Below are positions 8,138 through 17,030 of a stretch of 64,000 nucleotides of DNA, piece after piece. The stretch lies in NCBI RefSeq assembly GCF_945862485.1, contig NZ_CAMAYF010000009.1, positions 1 through 64,000 of the forward strand, in the 5' to 3' direction. Within the stretch, counting starts at the first letter, position 1, and the number at the start of each line of letters is the position of its first letter. The position numbers and the translations under genes were made by a program. The notes beneath the pieces are model-generated. The model had not been told where the DNA came from. It saw only the letters and a list, made by a program, of their open reading frames with translations, and did no database searches. Source of the stretch: Sphingorhabdus sp. EL138. Lineage in GTDB: Bacteria > Pseudomonadota > Alphaproteobacteria > Sphingomonadales > Sphingomonadaceae.

Positions 8138-8780
8138 TGCGGATGAAAATGGTGGCCGTAATGCCCTTCGTATTTTGGGGATGATATTTTGCGGCTTTGG
8201 CATAATCATGCTCTTAGGCGCCATCACGGGATTTCTGTCTGTACATATGGCGGAAGGTGGCGGCCCGCTAAATTTAGCTGGCTATGCTATTTTAGCGGCG
8301 CTCATAAGCGTCACCCTCGTGCTTGCATTCGCCATCTGGAGATTGTTTCGCCAAATGAAGCGCAGCGACCAAAAAGTGCCGCAACGTGAAAAAGTCTACA
8401 ATCGTTTCTTAATTGGGAGCTTTTTATTTGGCGGCGTCACCGGCCTCGTCCTCGCTCTGACAGGCAGTTTTGACGAAACAGAAGCCGGTCTGATTTCCAA
8501 TGATGCCATGTCACCCATGCTCGCGATCATCATGTCGGTAGCTATTGGCGTCTTCATGCCTGCCGTTACTTTCTACTGGCATAAAAATCTTGTCGATGAA
8601 CAAGAAGAGGCTGCCTATCGCTTTGGCGCGCTCATCGCGATGTACGCCTTTTGGTTCATCGCGCCAGTCTGGTGGTTTCTGTGGCGCGGGGGCATGTTGC
8701 CCGAGATAGACGGCATAGCATTGTATTTTATAACAATTTTTGTTGCCCTAATTGTCTGGTTCTGGAAAAAATATCGTTAA
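8130..8780 (+). CDS. six-helix integral membrane protein paired with XRE regulator
   Basis: A 216-residue hydrophobic protein with about six predicted transmembrane segments and a short basic C-terminus (FWKKYR). I do not recognise a characterised family. The ATG at 8130 is preceded by GAAGGAGGGGACA, an excellent ribosome binding site inside the XRE gene, and starts before the XRE stop. Loops carry few charged catalytic-looking residues. Similar small XRE plus multi-helix membrane protein pairs are common in sphingomonads, but the function, whether sensor for the regulator or transporter, is not known. Confidence 0.85.
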   Translation: MFNADENGGRNALRILGMIFCGFGIIMLLGAITGFLSVHMAEGGGPLNLAGYAILAALISVTLVLAFAIWRLFRQMKRSDQKVPQREKVYNRFLIGSFLFGGVTGLVLALTGSFDETEAGLISNDAMSPMLAIIMSVAIGVFMPAVTFYWHKNLVDEQEEAAYRFGALIAMYAFWFIAPVWWFLWRGGMLPEIDGIALYFITIFVALIVWFWKKYR

Positions 8781-8836
8781 TGATCGGTCCAAGTTCGTCG
8801 AAATAGTTTTCTATCTCTCGTTAAAGGAGAATATCG

Positions 8837-9787
8837 ATGCGTATTTCTTTGAAGTCCTTATTGGCCGCCACCACAACATGCGCATTGGCATGGGCAGCCC
8901 CCATCGCGGCACAAAACACACCAACTGAGGCACCGGCATCGGTGGAGGCACTTGACCCCGTCAAGGCACCGCCTGCCGTCAAGGATGTCGATCCGGCCTT
9001 GTGGGTCATCAAAGACGCCGATACCACCATTTACCTGTTCGGCAGTGTCCATATCTTAAAGCCAGGTCTTGGCTGGTTTGATGATGGCGTAAAGACGGCT
9101 TTCGACAGTTCGGACCAATTGGTGCTGGAACTGGTCGAGCCGCCCGCAGCAGAGGTCCAAGCCTTGTTTGGCAAGTTTGCGATGGATCAGCAGGGCAAGT
9201 CATTGCGTTCCAAAATGAATGATGCGGACAGCGCGGTGTATGACGCAGCCATGGGTAAGCTTGGTATTCCAGCACCTGCTTTTGACCCATTTGAACCATG
9301 GGCGGCAGGCATCACTATGTCCTTGCTGGCAATGCAGAAATCTGGCTTTGACCCCAATAGCGGCGTTGAAAAACAACTGACCGCGGCGGCGAAGGTTAGC
9401 AACAAGCCCATCGCCGGACTTGAAACTATGGAGTTTCAGCTTGGGGTATTCGATACCCTGCCCGAGGCTGAACAAATCGCATTTTTAATCGAAACGGCAA
9501 AAACGATTGATGACGTAGGCAGCACCACCGACAAGATGGTCGCCATGTGGGCATCGGCGGACACCGAGAGCCTTGCCCAACTTATGAACGAAGGCCTGAC
9601 CAGCCGGACATTGTATGATGCCTTGCTGACCAATCGGAACGCCAATTGGGTGAAATGGATTTCAGCACAGATGAAAAAGCCGGGCGTGACATTCATCGCC
9701 GTTGGCGCAGGGCATCTAGCTGGCCCAACAAGCGTTCAGGCCTTGCTTCCGGCCTATGGCCTCACTGCAACACGGGTGGCCTATTAA
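8837..9787 (+). CDS. TraB/GumN family protein, exported
   Basis: A 316-residue protein with a signal peptide (about residues 1-25, cleavage after AAPIAAQ) and a TraB/GumN domain. The domain shows YLFGSVHILKPG near the N-terminus and FIAVGAGHLAGPTSVQALL near the C-terminus, the paired Gly-His motifs of this family, which is related to metal-dependent proteases of the TIKI type. A periplasmic location and protease-like role are inferred from the family. AAAGGAG at 7 nt defines the start at 8837. A strong terminator follows. Confidence 0.9.
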   Translation: MRISLKSLLAATTTCALAWAAPIAAQNTPTEAPASVEALDPVKAPPAVKDVDPALWVIKDADTTIYLFGSVHILKPGLGWFDDGVKTAFDSSDQLVLELVEPPAAEVQALFGKFAMDQQGKSLRSKMNDADSAVYDAAMGKLGIPAPAFDPFEPWAAGITMSLLAMQKSGFDPNSGVEKQLTAAAKVSNKPIAGLETMEFQLGVFDTLPEAEQIAFLIETAKTIDDVGSTTDKMVAMWASADTESLAQLMNEGLTSRTLYDALLTNRNANWVKWISAQMKKPGVTFIAVGAGHLAGPTSVQALLPAYGLTATRVAY

Positions 9788-9810
9788 GCTTTGATGTGTA
9801 AACAAAGGAA

Positions 9811-9837
9811 GGTCGGGCCAAGAACGCCCGGCCTTTT
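9811..9837 (+). terminator. intrinsic terminator after TraB/GumN gene
   Basis: GGTCGGGC pairs with GCCCGGCC (one G-T pair) around a CAAGAAC loop, followed by TTTTT. It ends about 50 nt after the stop codon. Confidence 0.85.
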
Positions 9838-9857
9838 TCGTTTTGTGCAAGGTCGAT

Positions 9858-10586
9858 ATGGGAAAAATACAAATGGGCAATCCTGCGATGGCCGGAATAA
9901 AACAAGGGCCTTTTCCCACTTTGTTGCCGACCTTAGGCTTCATTCTGTTGTACTTCGCCCTGCAAGGGGTGAGCACGGCCGTCATCATCGCCGCGACGCA
10001 AGGCGCATCGACCACACCAGAGCCTATTTCGATTATCTGGGGACTGCTTGCATCCGCCGTGATTCAATTATCCCTGATGGGACTATATCTGCGCAAAGAC
10101 ACGCGAGCGGTGGCATTGGGCCTAACTGATTTTGGTAAGATCCCGCTGCACAAGGCAAGCGGGCTTGCCATACTATTAGTGGCCACTGCAATGGCATTCA
10201 ACTTCATCTATGCGACCTACATTATTCCGGGTGTAGACATGCAAGCGGACATGGCAAAAATCCTAGCGGGCATTGAGCGGACGCCGTTGAACATGGCGGC
10301 CATGTTCTTCGCCATCGCAATTGCCGCACCAGTGGTGGAAGAGCTACTGTTTCGGGGTTTTCTACAAAATACGCTGACGAAATATGTGCCGGTTTGGGGC
10401 GCTATCTTTTTGTCATCATTGCTGTTCGCCTTGGTGCATTTGCAACCCTATGCGATCCCCGGCCTCATGTCGTTGAGCATTGCCTTTGGCTATCTCTACC
10501 ACCGCACAGGGTCACTGCGCACCAACATCATTTTGCACATGGCGAACAACGTCTTTGCACTATGGGTCTCGCAAGTTCTGAATTAG
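9858..10586 (+). CDS. CPBP family intramembrane glutamic endopeptidase
   Basis: A 242-residue polytopic membrane protein with the ABI/CPBP motifs: EELLFRGF (catalytic Glu pair and Arg), FALVHLQPYA with His, and HMANN with His/Asn near the C-terminus. These resemble Rce1-type glutamyl proteases, which cleave within or near the membrane; the substrate is unknown. The start is uncertain: ATG 9858 has AAGG at 5 nt, while in-frame ATGs at 9873 and 9888 are possible. The 3' end overlaps the convergent LD-carboxypeptidase gene by 4 nt, so there is no room for a terminator between them. Confidence 0.9.
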   Translation: MGKIQMGNPAMAGIKQGPFPTLLPTLGFILLYFALQGVSTAVIIAATQGASTTPEPISIIWGLLASAVIQLSLMGLYLRKDTRAVALGLTDFGKIPLHKASGLAILLVATAMAFNFIYATYIIPGVDMQADMAKILAGIERTPLNMAAMFFAIAIAAPVVEELLFRGFLQNTLTKYVPVWGAIFLSSLLFALVHLQPYAIPGLMSLSIAFGYLYHRTGSLRTNIILHMANNVFALWVSQVLN

Positions 10587-11644
10587 ACTACGACGGGTTC
10601 CAGCAAGCGCAGCGTTCCGGCGTCGGCATCAATTTCCGCAATGCCGCCGACAGGCAGCGTAAATTGGTCCGTGATATGCCCGAAAAACGCCCCCTGATAA
10701 GCAGGGATGCCCAAGCCGCCCAGATGTTGCGTCAATACGTCATTCAACGTGAACGCGCCATAGCTGGTGCCTTTGTTCACGCAGTCTGTGCATTGCCCAA
10801 ACACGACGCCTTTCAGGTTCTTCAGCACACCTGCCTGCCCCAATTGCGTGAGCATGCGGTCAATGCGATATTCCGCCTCATCCACATCTTCGATGAACAA
10901 GATCGCGCCGTCGAAACTGGGCAAATAGGGCGTGCCGACCAGCGCGGTCAGCACGGTCAGGTTTCCGCCGAGCAGCTTGCCCTGCGCCTTGCCATTGCCC
11001 GTGCCCAACACCCGCGTGCGCCAGCGGCGCTGCGCCATCCGGTCTTCGTCGCCAACGGGGTTGGTAAACAACGGCGTCCCTGCCTCAAACGCAATCTCGC
11101 GATATATGTCCCAAGACGCCTTGCCCCATGCACTGCCTGCGTTCGGGCCATGCAAGGTCACAAATCCGCCTTTGGCTGCAATCGCCATATGCAAGGCCGT
11201 GATATCACTGAAGCCTGTCAATAATTTGGGATTGGCGCGAATGATGTTCCAGTCAAGATACGGCAAAAGCCGCGCACTGCCCCACCCGCCACGCACGGCA
11301 AAAATGGCCTTCACATCTGGGTCCGCGAACATGGCGTTGATGTCGGCCGCGCGGTCCTTATCTTGGCCAGCCAGATAGCCATAGCGGTTCAACAAATGGG
11401 CCGCACGCTTGGGCTTTAGGCCCATGGCGACAATCGCCTCTTCCACCAATTGAATTTGAAATGGCTCATCGCTGGCCGACGCGGGTTCAATCAAGCCAAC
11501 GGTATCACCGACACGCAACCGTGCAGGATTCCGCGCAGCCTTAGCCGCAGGCACGCCCGCGGCCAAAAGCGGCGAGGCCGACAGCATAGCTGCCAGCCCC
11601 GCCAGAATCTGACGCCGAGTTGCATTGATATCCATACTCGGCAT
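10583..11644 (-). CDS. LD-carboxypeptidase (peptidase family S66), Tat-type signal
   Basis: A 353-residue S66 serine peptidase. The family cleaves the L,D-bond of murein tetrapeptides (LdcA) or inactivates microcin C-type compounds (MccF). The catalytic Ser is in TGFSDITALH, the Glu in FIEDVDEAEYRIDRM and the His in FFGHITDQF, so the triad looks complete. The N-terminus TRRQILAGLAAMLSASPLLA looks like a twin-arginine or Sec signal, so the enzyme acts outside the cytoplasm, unlike E. coli LdcA. It follows the TonB receptor by 8 nt on the same strand and is probably co-transcribed. A murein-fragment or peptide-antibiotic substrate shared with that receptor is an inference. Confidence 0.9.
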   Translation of the reverse strand: MPSMDINATRRQILAGLAAMLSASPLLAAGVPAAKAARNPARLRVGDTVGLIEPASASDEPFQIQLVEEAIVAMGLKPKRAAHLLNRYGYLAGQDKDRAADINAMFADPDVKAIFAVRGGWGSARLLPYLDWNIIRANPKLLTGFSDITALHMAIAAKGGFVTLHGPNAGSAWGKASWDIYREIAFEAGTPLFTNPVGDEDRMAQRRWRTRVLGTGNGKAQGKLLGGNLTVLTALVGTPYLPSFDGAILFIEDVDEAEYRIDRMLTQLGQAGVLKNLKGVVFGQCTDCVNKGTSYGAFTLNDVLTQHLGGLGIPAYQGAFFGHITDQFTLPVGGIAEIDADAGTLRLLEPVVV

Positions 11645-11652
11645 GCCTTTAC

Positions 11653-14607
11653 TTAGAACTTCGCTTCGATCGACAATGTGAACGACCGTCCGCGTGGGTC
11701 AGCGACCCGTGGTTCCCAGCTTGAGCCAGCGCCTGTGTTGCTATCATATGTAATCGCAAAGGGTGGGTCCTTGTCGAACACGTTACGGACGCCTGCGGTC
11801 AAGCGATATTGCTTGAGCAGGTCGAAGCTCACCGACGTGTTGTAGATCACATATGGCTTCACCTTCGGATTGAAATCTGGGCGGACCACAGTGCCATTGG
11901 CAATACCAGGCAAGGCTTGGTTGTTGTAACCGTCGCGATAGATTTGCGAGAAGTTGAAGGTGAAATCATCTTTCGTGAAGCTTACAAAAGCGCTGTGCTT
12001 CCACTTCAGACCCAAATCACCCGCAAAGGTGAACCGACCAATCAAGCTAGGTCCGAAGGGTGCAGATGGCAGAAACTTCTCACGCTTTTTCAGCTGATAG
12101 GTTCCGTCTAAGCCGGCATTAATGACGCCGCCAAAGGCATCAAGCCCGCCGCGCAACGCAACCTCAAGACCTTCTGTCCGGCGCGATCCGATATTGTCGG
12201 CACGCAAGTCAATCAAGGTAATGATATTGTTGGTGCGGGTCACGCGATCAGGGAAGAAGCTGATATTATCGAGCAACTGACGCAATGTCAGAGCGCCGAT
12301 GGTATCATCAACCGCAATCGACCAGTAATCTAGTGACGCGCTGAACCGGCTGGATGGTTGAAGAACAATACCAACGCTGTGTTGCTTCGACGTTTCAGGT
12401 CCAAGGTTCAAGTTACCGCCAGACAGGGTCTCGGGCGTGATCGCCGAGCATCCGGGCAGCAAGCTGACGGTTCCGGTCGCACATGTTGTCGGATCAACCA
12501 AAGTGTTGCCTGGGTTTGGCGACTGCGTGACGCCGTTAAAAATCTGGTTGAATGCAGGGACGCGGAAACCAGTATTGAAGGAACCACGGAACATCAGCCA
12601 GTCAAGCGGCCGGTACTTGCCCGAAATCTTCGGGTTAACCGTCGAGCCAAAGCCGCTATAGTCATCAAGACGTAATGCGCCGGTCACTTCGAATGAATCG
12701 AACACTGGAACCAACACTTCGGCATAAGCCGCCTTCACCGTCCGGTTCTTTGGCGTCAGCGCGTTGTTATTGTCAAAGGCCACGTTGAAAATATCCGGCG
12801 TTCCAGTGACCGCCGCTGGCGATCCATTAAAGCCGTAGGTTTCGCGACGATAATCGACGCCAAGAGCGACCTGAACGGTGCCACCGGGCAGATCAAACAG
12901 CGACCCTGAAACCGAAGCGTCGAGTTGCTTTACTTCATATTTACCGCCGTAAAGCGTTACGCCTTCGGCGGAGATGGCATCCAATCCCGCCAATGCAGCT
13001 GCCGATTGCGTAAGTGAAAACGGATTGAGAATACCGCTGTTCAAAAGGCCAACAATACCGGGGCGCGTTGCGCCCGGCGCTGTGGGTGCGCGCGGATCAA
13101 TACCGCCCGACACGGCACCGGCAACACCCGATGCGGTTGCCGCCGCCGCAGAGGAGAAGGTACCACGATAATGGTAGCCAGTGCCTAATAAAGAAGAAGA
13201 TTCGCTTCGCGCGTATGATCCGCCGGCACGATAGTCCCAGCCATCCCATAATGGACCTTCGGCGCCTAGACCCGCACGCAATGTTTTGGTGTTGGTTTCA
13301 TATTCACGCACGTCGCATGACGTACAACGCCAGCGATACGAAATCGGCTTGCCATAATTGGGCGCGATTTGCGGGAAAACGGCGACCAGCTTATTGTAAA
13401 CATCGTTATATGTACCAGCCGTCGTCGCATTCAACGGATAATATAAGGGCAATGTCGAGTTATTGCCGGAATATTGGTTGTTGGAAAAACGCTTGGATGA
13501 ATCGGCGTCTGACCCCGTGATTTCAGCATAAATTTGGTGGTCGCCAAATTTCGCTGTTGCGCGGCCATAATAGGTCAGCGTGTTCAATGGCTGCTGAAGC
13601 ACAGCGGCGCGGCCAGTATCCCAAGCACAGGCAAAACGTGCCGAGGTATTTGCCCACAATTGGTCATCATAGGCCATGCCCCCATCCATGGATGCGCAAC
13701 CTGCGCCGCCGGGGAGGTCAAGAATGTTGATCCCACCAGTCGCAGGAACAGTCGCGCCAGCCTCAAGCAAGGTAACGCCGCTCAACAAGGATCCTGTTGG
13801 CGCGAACAAGCTATTTGCGGTGGTTGGAAATGCAGTTGCAATTGGGGTTCCGCGGGTATCGACCGACAGACCGCGATTTGGCTGGTTGCCATTAACAAAG
13901 CCGCGTTCTGAACCGTTCAGGGCTTTATTGACGCTTCTGCTAACGGTGGCCAAGAGGTTGAAGCCGTCTGTGTCCAAGTCGCCATAACCACCTGTCGCGG
14001 ACAGCCGATAAATAGCGCCGCCACCCGCTTCGGTCATGTCCGTGAAAGCGTTAAGCGCGAGGCCCTGGAAGTTTGTTTTGGTGATGAAGTTGATAACACC
14101 GCCGATTGCATCGGTTCCATAAATGGCCGACGCGCCGTCTTTCAGGACTTCAACGCGCTCAAGTGCTGCAATAGGAATTTGGTTCACATCGACGGCAGAG
14201 CCTGTCAAGCCGTGCGCCGCAACGCGGCGTCCGTTGAGCAACACCAATGTCGAGGCCGAACCCTGGCCGCGCAAGTTGGCGGCCGACAATCCGTTGGTGC
14301 CACGCTGCGCTCCTGAGGTTACGTCCGCATTGGACGCGAGGTTGTCCGCGCCGTTGCCGTTCGTGGACAAGAACGAAATCAGCTGTTCAGGGCTGTTAAT
14401 TCCTTCACGCGTGAGGTCATCCGTGGTGATCACTTGCAACGGCAATGCACTCTTCGTCGGATCCTGCTTAATGCGCGATCCAGTAACGATGATCGCTGCA
14501 CCTTCATCAGCAGTTTCAGCGGCACTTGGCGGCGATGCATCCTGCGCAAATGCAGGCGCAGTCAGGCAACTGGCCAACAACAATATCGCGGTTTTTGAAT
14601 ATTTCAT
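11653..14607 (-). CDS. TonB-dependent outer membrane receptor
   Basis: A 984-residue receptor with a signal peptide (MKYSKTAILLLASCLTAPAFAQ-type, cleaved about residue 22), a TonB box-like segment (AAIIVTGSRI), a plug domain (LLNGRRVAAHG, VEVLKDGASAIYGTDAIGGVINFITK) and a long beta-barrel ending in the typical terminal Phe (SIEAKF). The receptor takes up an unidentified large solute using TonB energy. Start ATG 14607 follows AGGGGAAAATTT. Several barrel loops are rich in Cys pairs and Pro/Ala. The downstream S66 carboxypeptidase may act on the imported material. The leader carries a hairpin (14629-14650). Confidence 0.95.
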   Translation of the reverse strand: MKYSKTAILLLASCLTAPAFAQDASPPSAAETADEGAAIIVTGSRIKQDPTKSALPLQVITTDDLTREGINSPEQLISFLSTNGNGADNLASNADVTSGAQRGTNGLSAANLRGQGSASTLVLLNGRRVAAHGLTGSAVDVNQIPIAALERVEVLKDGASAIYGTDAIGGVINFITKTNFQGLALNAFTDMTEAGGGAIYRLSATGGYGDLDTDGFNLLATVSRSVNKALNGSERGFVNGNQPNRGLSVDTRGTPIATAFPTTANSLFAPTGSLLSGVTLLEAGATVPATGGINILDLPGGAGCASMDGGMAYDDQLWANTSARFACAWDTGRAAVLQQPLNTLTYYGRATAKFGDHQIYAEITGSDADSSKRFSNNQYSGNNSTLPLYYPLNATTAGTYNDVYNKLVAVFPQIAPNYGKPISYRWRCTSCDVREYETNTKTLRAGLGAEGPLWDGWDYRAGGSYARSESSSLLGTGYHYRGTFSSAAAATASGVAGAVSGGIDPRAPTAPGATRPGIVGLLNSGILNPFSLTQSAAALAGLDAISAEGVTLYGGKYEVKQLDASVSGSLFDLPGGTVQVALGVDYRRETYGFNGSPAAVTGTPDIFNVAFDNNNALTPKNRTVKAAYAEVLVPVFDSFEVTGALRLDDYSGFGSTVNPKISGKYRPLDWLMFRGSFNTGFRVPAFNQIFNGVTQSPNPGNTLVDPTTCATGTVSLLPGCSAITPETLSGGNLNLGPETSKQHSVGIVLQPSSRFSASLDYWSIAVDDTIGALTLRQLLDNISFFPDRVTRTNNIITLIDLRADNIGSRRTEGLEVALRGGLDAFGGVINAGLDGTYQLKKREKFLPSAPFGPSLIGRFTFAGDLGLKWKHSAFVSFTKDDFTFNFSQIYRDGYNNQALPGIANGTVVRPDFNPKVKPYVIYNTSVSFDLLKQYRLTAGVRNVFDKDPPFAITYDSNTGAGSSWEPRVADPRGRSFTLSIEAKF

Positions 14608-14628
14608 AAATTTTCCCCTGGTAATTTT

Positions 14629-14650
14629 GGCTCACCCCTGAGCCTTTTTT
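14629..14650 (+). other. terminator-shaped hairpin in the TonB receptor 5' leader
   Basis: GGCTCA-CCCC-TGAGCC is followed by TTTTTT on the plus strand. No plus-strand gene ends here; the receptor gene is transcribed the other way and would carry the hairpin just upstream of its ribosome binding site. It could block antisense transcription entering the leader or shape the mRNA 5' end. Confidence 0.5.
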
Positions 14651-14795
14651 ATGGTGACAGGTTATTCCGGCGCATCAGGCAATGCAACTGCCTTTACATT
14701 TAATGACCCAAGAAACTGAATCCTATCCCATATTATTTGACGCTTTGTCTACTTGGCGGGTTGATAATTGACGGCGTGAGGCGCAAAGGGGGCGT

Positions 14796-15233
14796 ATGCT
14801 GTCACAAAAAACCCGTTACGCCATTCGCGCAATGCAGCATCTTGCCGACCATTATGGAAATGGGCCTGTGCAGCTCGCCGACATTGCCGAAGCGCAAAAA
14901 ATTCCACCCAAATTTCTGACTGTTATCTTGTCTGAACTATCCCGTTCCGGCTTGGTGGCGTCGCAGCGCGGCAAGGACGGCGGTTATTGGCTGGGCGTCT
15001 CGCCGATTGACATCAGCTATGGCGACCTCATCCGCATCATGCGCGGTTCGCTGGCATTGGTTCCCTGTGCGAGCCGCTACGCCCATGAAACGTGCAAAAA
15101 TTGCGTCGAGGAAGAAAATTGCCGCACACGCGCGCTGATGCTTCAGGTACGGGACAAGACGGCCAATCTGCTCGACGGTATCAACCTGACCGATGTCGTG
15201 GATGCCGATATTTACCTGCAGGCGGCGGAATAA
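14796..15233 (+). CDS. Rrf2-family transcriptional regulator
   Basis: A 145-residue Rrf2 winged-helix protein. It starts MLSQKTRYAIRAMQHLA and has the DNA-binding helix region IPPKFLTVILSELSRSGLV, then the wing SQRGKDGGYWL. Four cysteines (about residues 91, 100, 103 and 109) sit where Fe-S cluster ligands of IscR/NsrR-type members or the CymR-like spacing occur, so a cluster or thiol sensor is possible. It precedes a TauE/SafE exporter gene by 143 nt on the same strand, which suggests sulfur-related control (CymR-like); this is inference. It diverges from the TonB receptor gene and might control it too. Confidence 0.92.
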   Translation: MLSQKTRYAIRAMQHLADHYGNGPVQLADIAEAQKIPPKFLTVILSELSRSGLVASQRGKDGGYWLGVSPIDISYGDLIRIMRGSLALVPCASRYAHETCKNCVEEENCRTRALMLQVRDKTANLLDGINLTDVVDADIYLQAAE

Positions 15234-15376
15234 GCTTTTGAGCAGCTTCAGCTTCTGTTGCCGCTAAACCGCTTCTTTCGAGCGGCCAATAAAATACCAA
15301 GGTGCAAGTCTGTGGCTAATCAACTAAGGCCGCTTCATGCCGGAGCAATCGTGGACCCTGTCAGTGCGAGATTTGG

Positions 15377-16153
15377 ATGATTGAATATATTGCCAATGTC
15401 GATTGGGCGTCAGTTGCGCCTTTCATCGCCGTCGGCTTTGCGGCGCAGTTGGTTGATGGCGCGCTGGGCATGGCCTTTGGCGTGATTTGCAGCACTTTGC
15501 TCGTCAGTGTCATGGGCGTCGCCCCTGCCCGCGCTTCCGCTGGTGTCCATTTTGTCGAGATGTTCACGACGGGCGCGTCTGGCATTAGCCATGTTCTACA
15601 CAAAAATATCGATTGGAAGCTTTTTGCCCGCATTGCGATTCCCGGCGTCATTGGTGGCTGCACTGGGGCCTATTTGTTGGCGAGCGTGCACACCGATGCA
15701 GCCCGGCCTTTCGTTATGGGATATTTGACGCTCATCGGTTTCTACCTTCTGTATAAAGCATGGGGCTTCACGCATGAACATAAGCCGCGTGATCCTAAGG
15801 TCACCATGCCACTTGGCCTGATAGGTGGTTTTCTCGACGCCTCTGGCGGCGGTGGCTGGGGACCAGTGGTCACGTCCAACCTGCTGATCCAAGGCGCGGA
15901 CCCGCGCAAAACAATCGGCACAGTTAATACCGCAGAATTTTTTCTGACCGTTGCGGTGTCGATGACCTTCATTCTAACGATAGGGTTGGAAGCCTTCACC
16001 GTCGTAACCGGCGGCCTGTTGATTGGCGGATTGTTGGCCGCGCCCTTTGGGGCAATGGTCGCCAAACGCATTCAACCGCGCCTATTGCTGTTCGCAGTCA
16101 GCATCGTCCTGATCGCAACAAGCCTATTCAGCCTCTACAAAGCGCTGGCGTAA
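15377..16153 (+). CDS. TauE/SafE family sulfite/sulfonate exporter
   Basis: A 258-residue polytopic membrane protein of the TauE/SafE (DUF81) family, about eight helices. The N-terminal repeat contains GFAAQLVDGALGMAFG and the second repeat IGGFLDASGGGGWGP, the two Gly/Asp motifs of the family. Members export sulfite, sulfoacetate or related organosulfur anions. Placement behind an Rrf2 regulator supports a link to sulfur metabolism. The start ATG 15377 has only a weak ribosome binding site. The 143-nt gap upstream holds no recognised site. Confidence 0.9.
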   Translation: MIEYIANVDWASVAPFIAVGFAAQLVDGALGMAFGVICSTLLVSVMGVAPARASAGVHFVEMFTTGASGISHVLHKNIDWKLFARIAIPGVIGGCTGAYLLASVHTDAARPFVMGYLTLIGFYLLYKAWGFTHEHKPRDPKVTMPLGLIGGFLDASGGGGWGPVVTSNLLIQGADPRKTIGTVNTAEFFLTVAVSMTFILTIGLEAFTVVTGGLLIGGLLAAPFGAMVAKRIQPRLLLFAVSIVLIATSLFSLYKALA

Positions 16154-16166
16154 CGCGCCAACAAGC

Positions 16167-16195
16167 TTGCCTTTCGTGGGCAACCCGCATATAGG
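16167..16195 (+). promoter_or_regulatory. probable rplY promoter
   Basis: TTGCCT (16167-16172), 17-nt spacer, TATAGG (16190-16195). The leader to the rplY start would be about 60 nt. Confidence 0.45.
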
Positions 16196-16262
16196 CGCCC
16201 GCTTGTCGTGCATGGTCATCCCTGGAGGCGTGGCGGCAAGGTAACTTTTTTGGAGAATCAAC

Positions 16263-16874
16263 ATGAGCGATCAGCTGACATTGTCGGCAGAGACGCGCGA
16301 TCGGGCAGGCAAGGGAGCCTCCCGCGAATTGCGTCGTCAAAACCGAGTGCCCGCCGTCATTTACGGCAACAAACAAGAACCCGAACTTATCCACGTTGAA
16401 GAAAAGGCGCTCGTCAAATTGTTGATGACTGGCCATTTTTCTAACAGCGTCGTCGAGATCGAACTTGGTGGCAAAAAACAAATTACGATTCCAAAGGATG
16501 TTGCCTTTCATCCGGTCAGCGATCGTCCAACACATGTTGACTTCCTGCGCATCGTCAAGGGCGCAAAGGTCGATGTTGAAGTTCCCGTGATTTTCGTCAA
16601 CGAAGACGCGTCACCCGGCCTGAAGCGCGGTGGTGTTTTGAACATCGTGCGTCATGAACTCGAACTGATCTGCGAAAATGACAAAATTCCTGACGACATC
16701 CAGATCGATGTTGCAGGCTTTGACGTCGGCGATTCTATCCACATCAGCCACGTAAAGCTGCCCAAGGGTTCGCAAAGCAAGATCACCGATCGCGACTTCA
16801 CCATTGCGACCATCGTTGCACCATCGGCGCTTAAGTCGAGCGATGGTGACACGACAGTCGAAGGCGAAGCGTAA
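16263..16874 (+). CDS. rplY: 50S ribosomal protein L25/Ctc
   Basis: A 203-residue long-form L25 (Ctc/TL5 type), which binds 5S rRNA. The N-terminal L25 domain has [26 protein letters not shown], the standard 5S-binding motif, and a C-terminal beta domain (about residues 95-190) as in TL5. The start ATG 16263 has TTTGGAGAATCAAC upstream. It precedes pth, the usual rplY-pth pairing, but here a compact repeat cluster (16893-17021) separates them. Confidence 0.97.
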   Translation: MSDQLTLSAETRDRAGKGASRELRRQNRVPAVIYGNKQEPELIHVEEKALVKLLMTGHFSNSVVEIELGGKKQITIPKDVAFHPVSDRPTHVDFLRIVKGAKVDVEVPVIFVNEDASPGLKRGGVLNIVRHELELICENDKIPDDIQIDVAGFDVGDSIHISHVKLPKGSQSKITDRDFTIATIVAPSALKSSDGDTTVEGEA

Positions 16875-16892
16875 GCTTAATGCGACCAAGTC

Positions 16893-17021
16893 CCCCTCCC
16901 GCGTGCGGGAGGGGAGTTTTGTCTTTGGCTCTGTCCGGGGGACAGAGCTACAAAACTGGGAGGGTGAGGGAGCGCGTGGCAAGAGTCACCCGCCCCCAGC
17001 CCCTCCCGCCTGCGGGAGGGG
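16893..17021. repeat. cluster of three hairpin repeats between rplY and pth
   Basis: Two near-identical hairpins, each CCCCTCCCGC paired with GCGGGAGGGG around a 2-nt loop (16893-16914 and 17000-17021), flank a third, GCTCTGTCC/GGACAGAGC (16928-16948), which is itself bracketed by AGTTTTGT and ACAAAACT. The layout resembles a small REP/MITE-type composite. The 3' arm of the last hairpin contains GGGAGGGGAG, the only plausible ribosome binding site for pth. Confidence 0.8.
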
Positions 17022-17030
17022 AGACCAATC

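Noticed and set aside
10394-11224. 276-codon plus-strand open frame opposite the LD-carboxypeptidase
   Set aside because: Low-complexity shadow with no family match; the S66 gene on the minus strand is clear.
14737-14768. Promoter TTGACG/GATAAT for the Rrf2 gene
   Set aside because: The spacer is 20 nt, too long to trust.
16893-17021. CRISPR array
   Set aside because: The hairpins are inverted repeats with unequal spacing, not regular direct repeats with unique spacers, and no cas gene is nearby.
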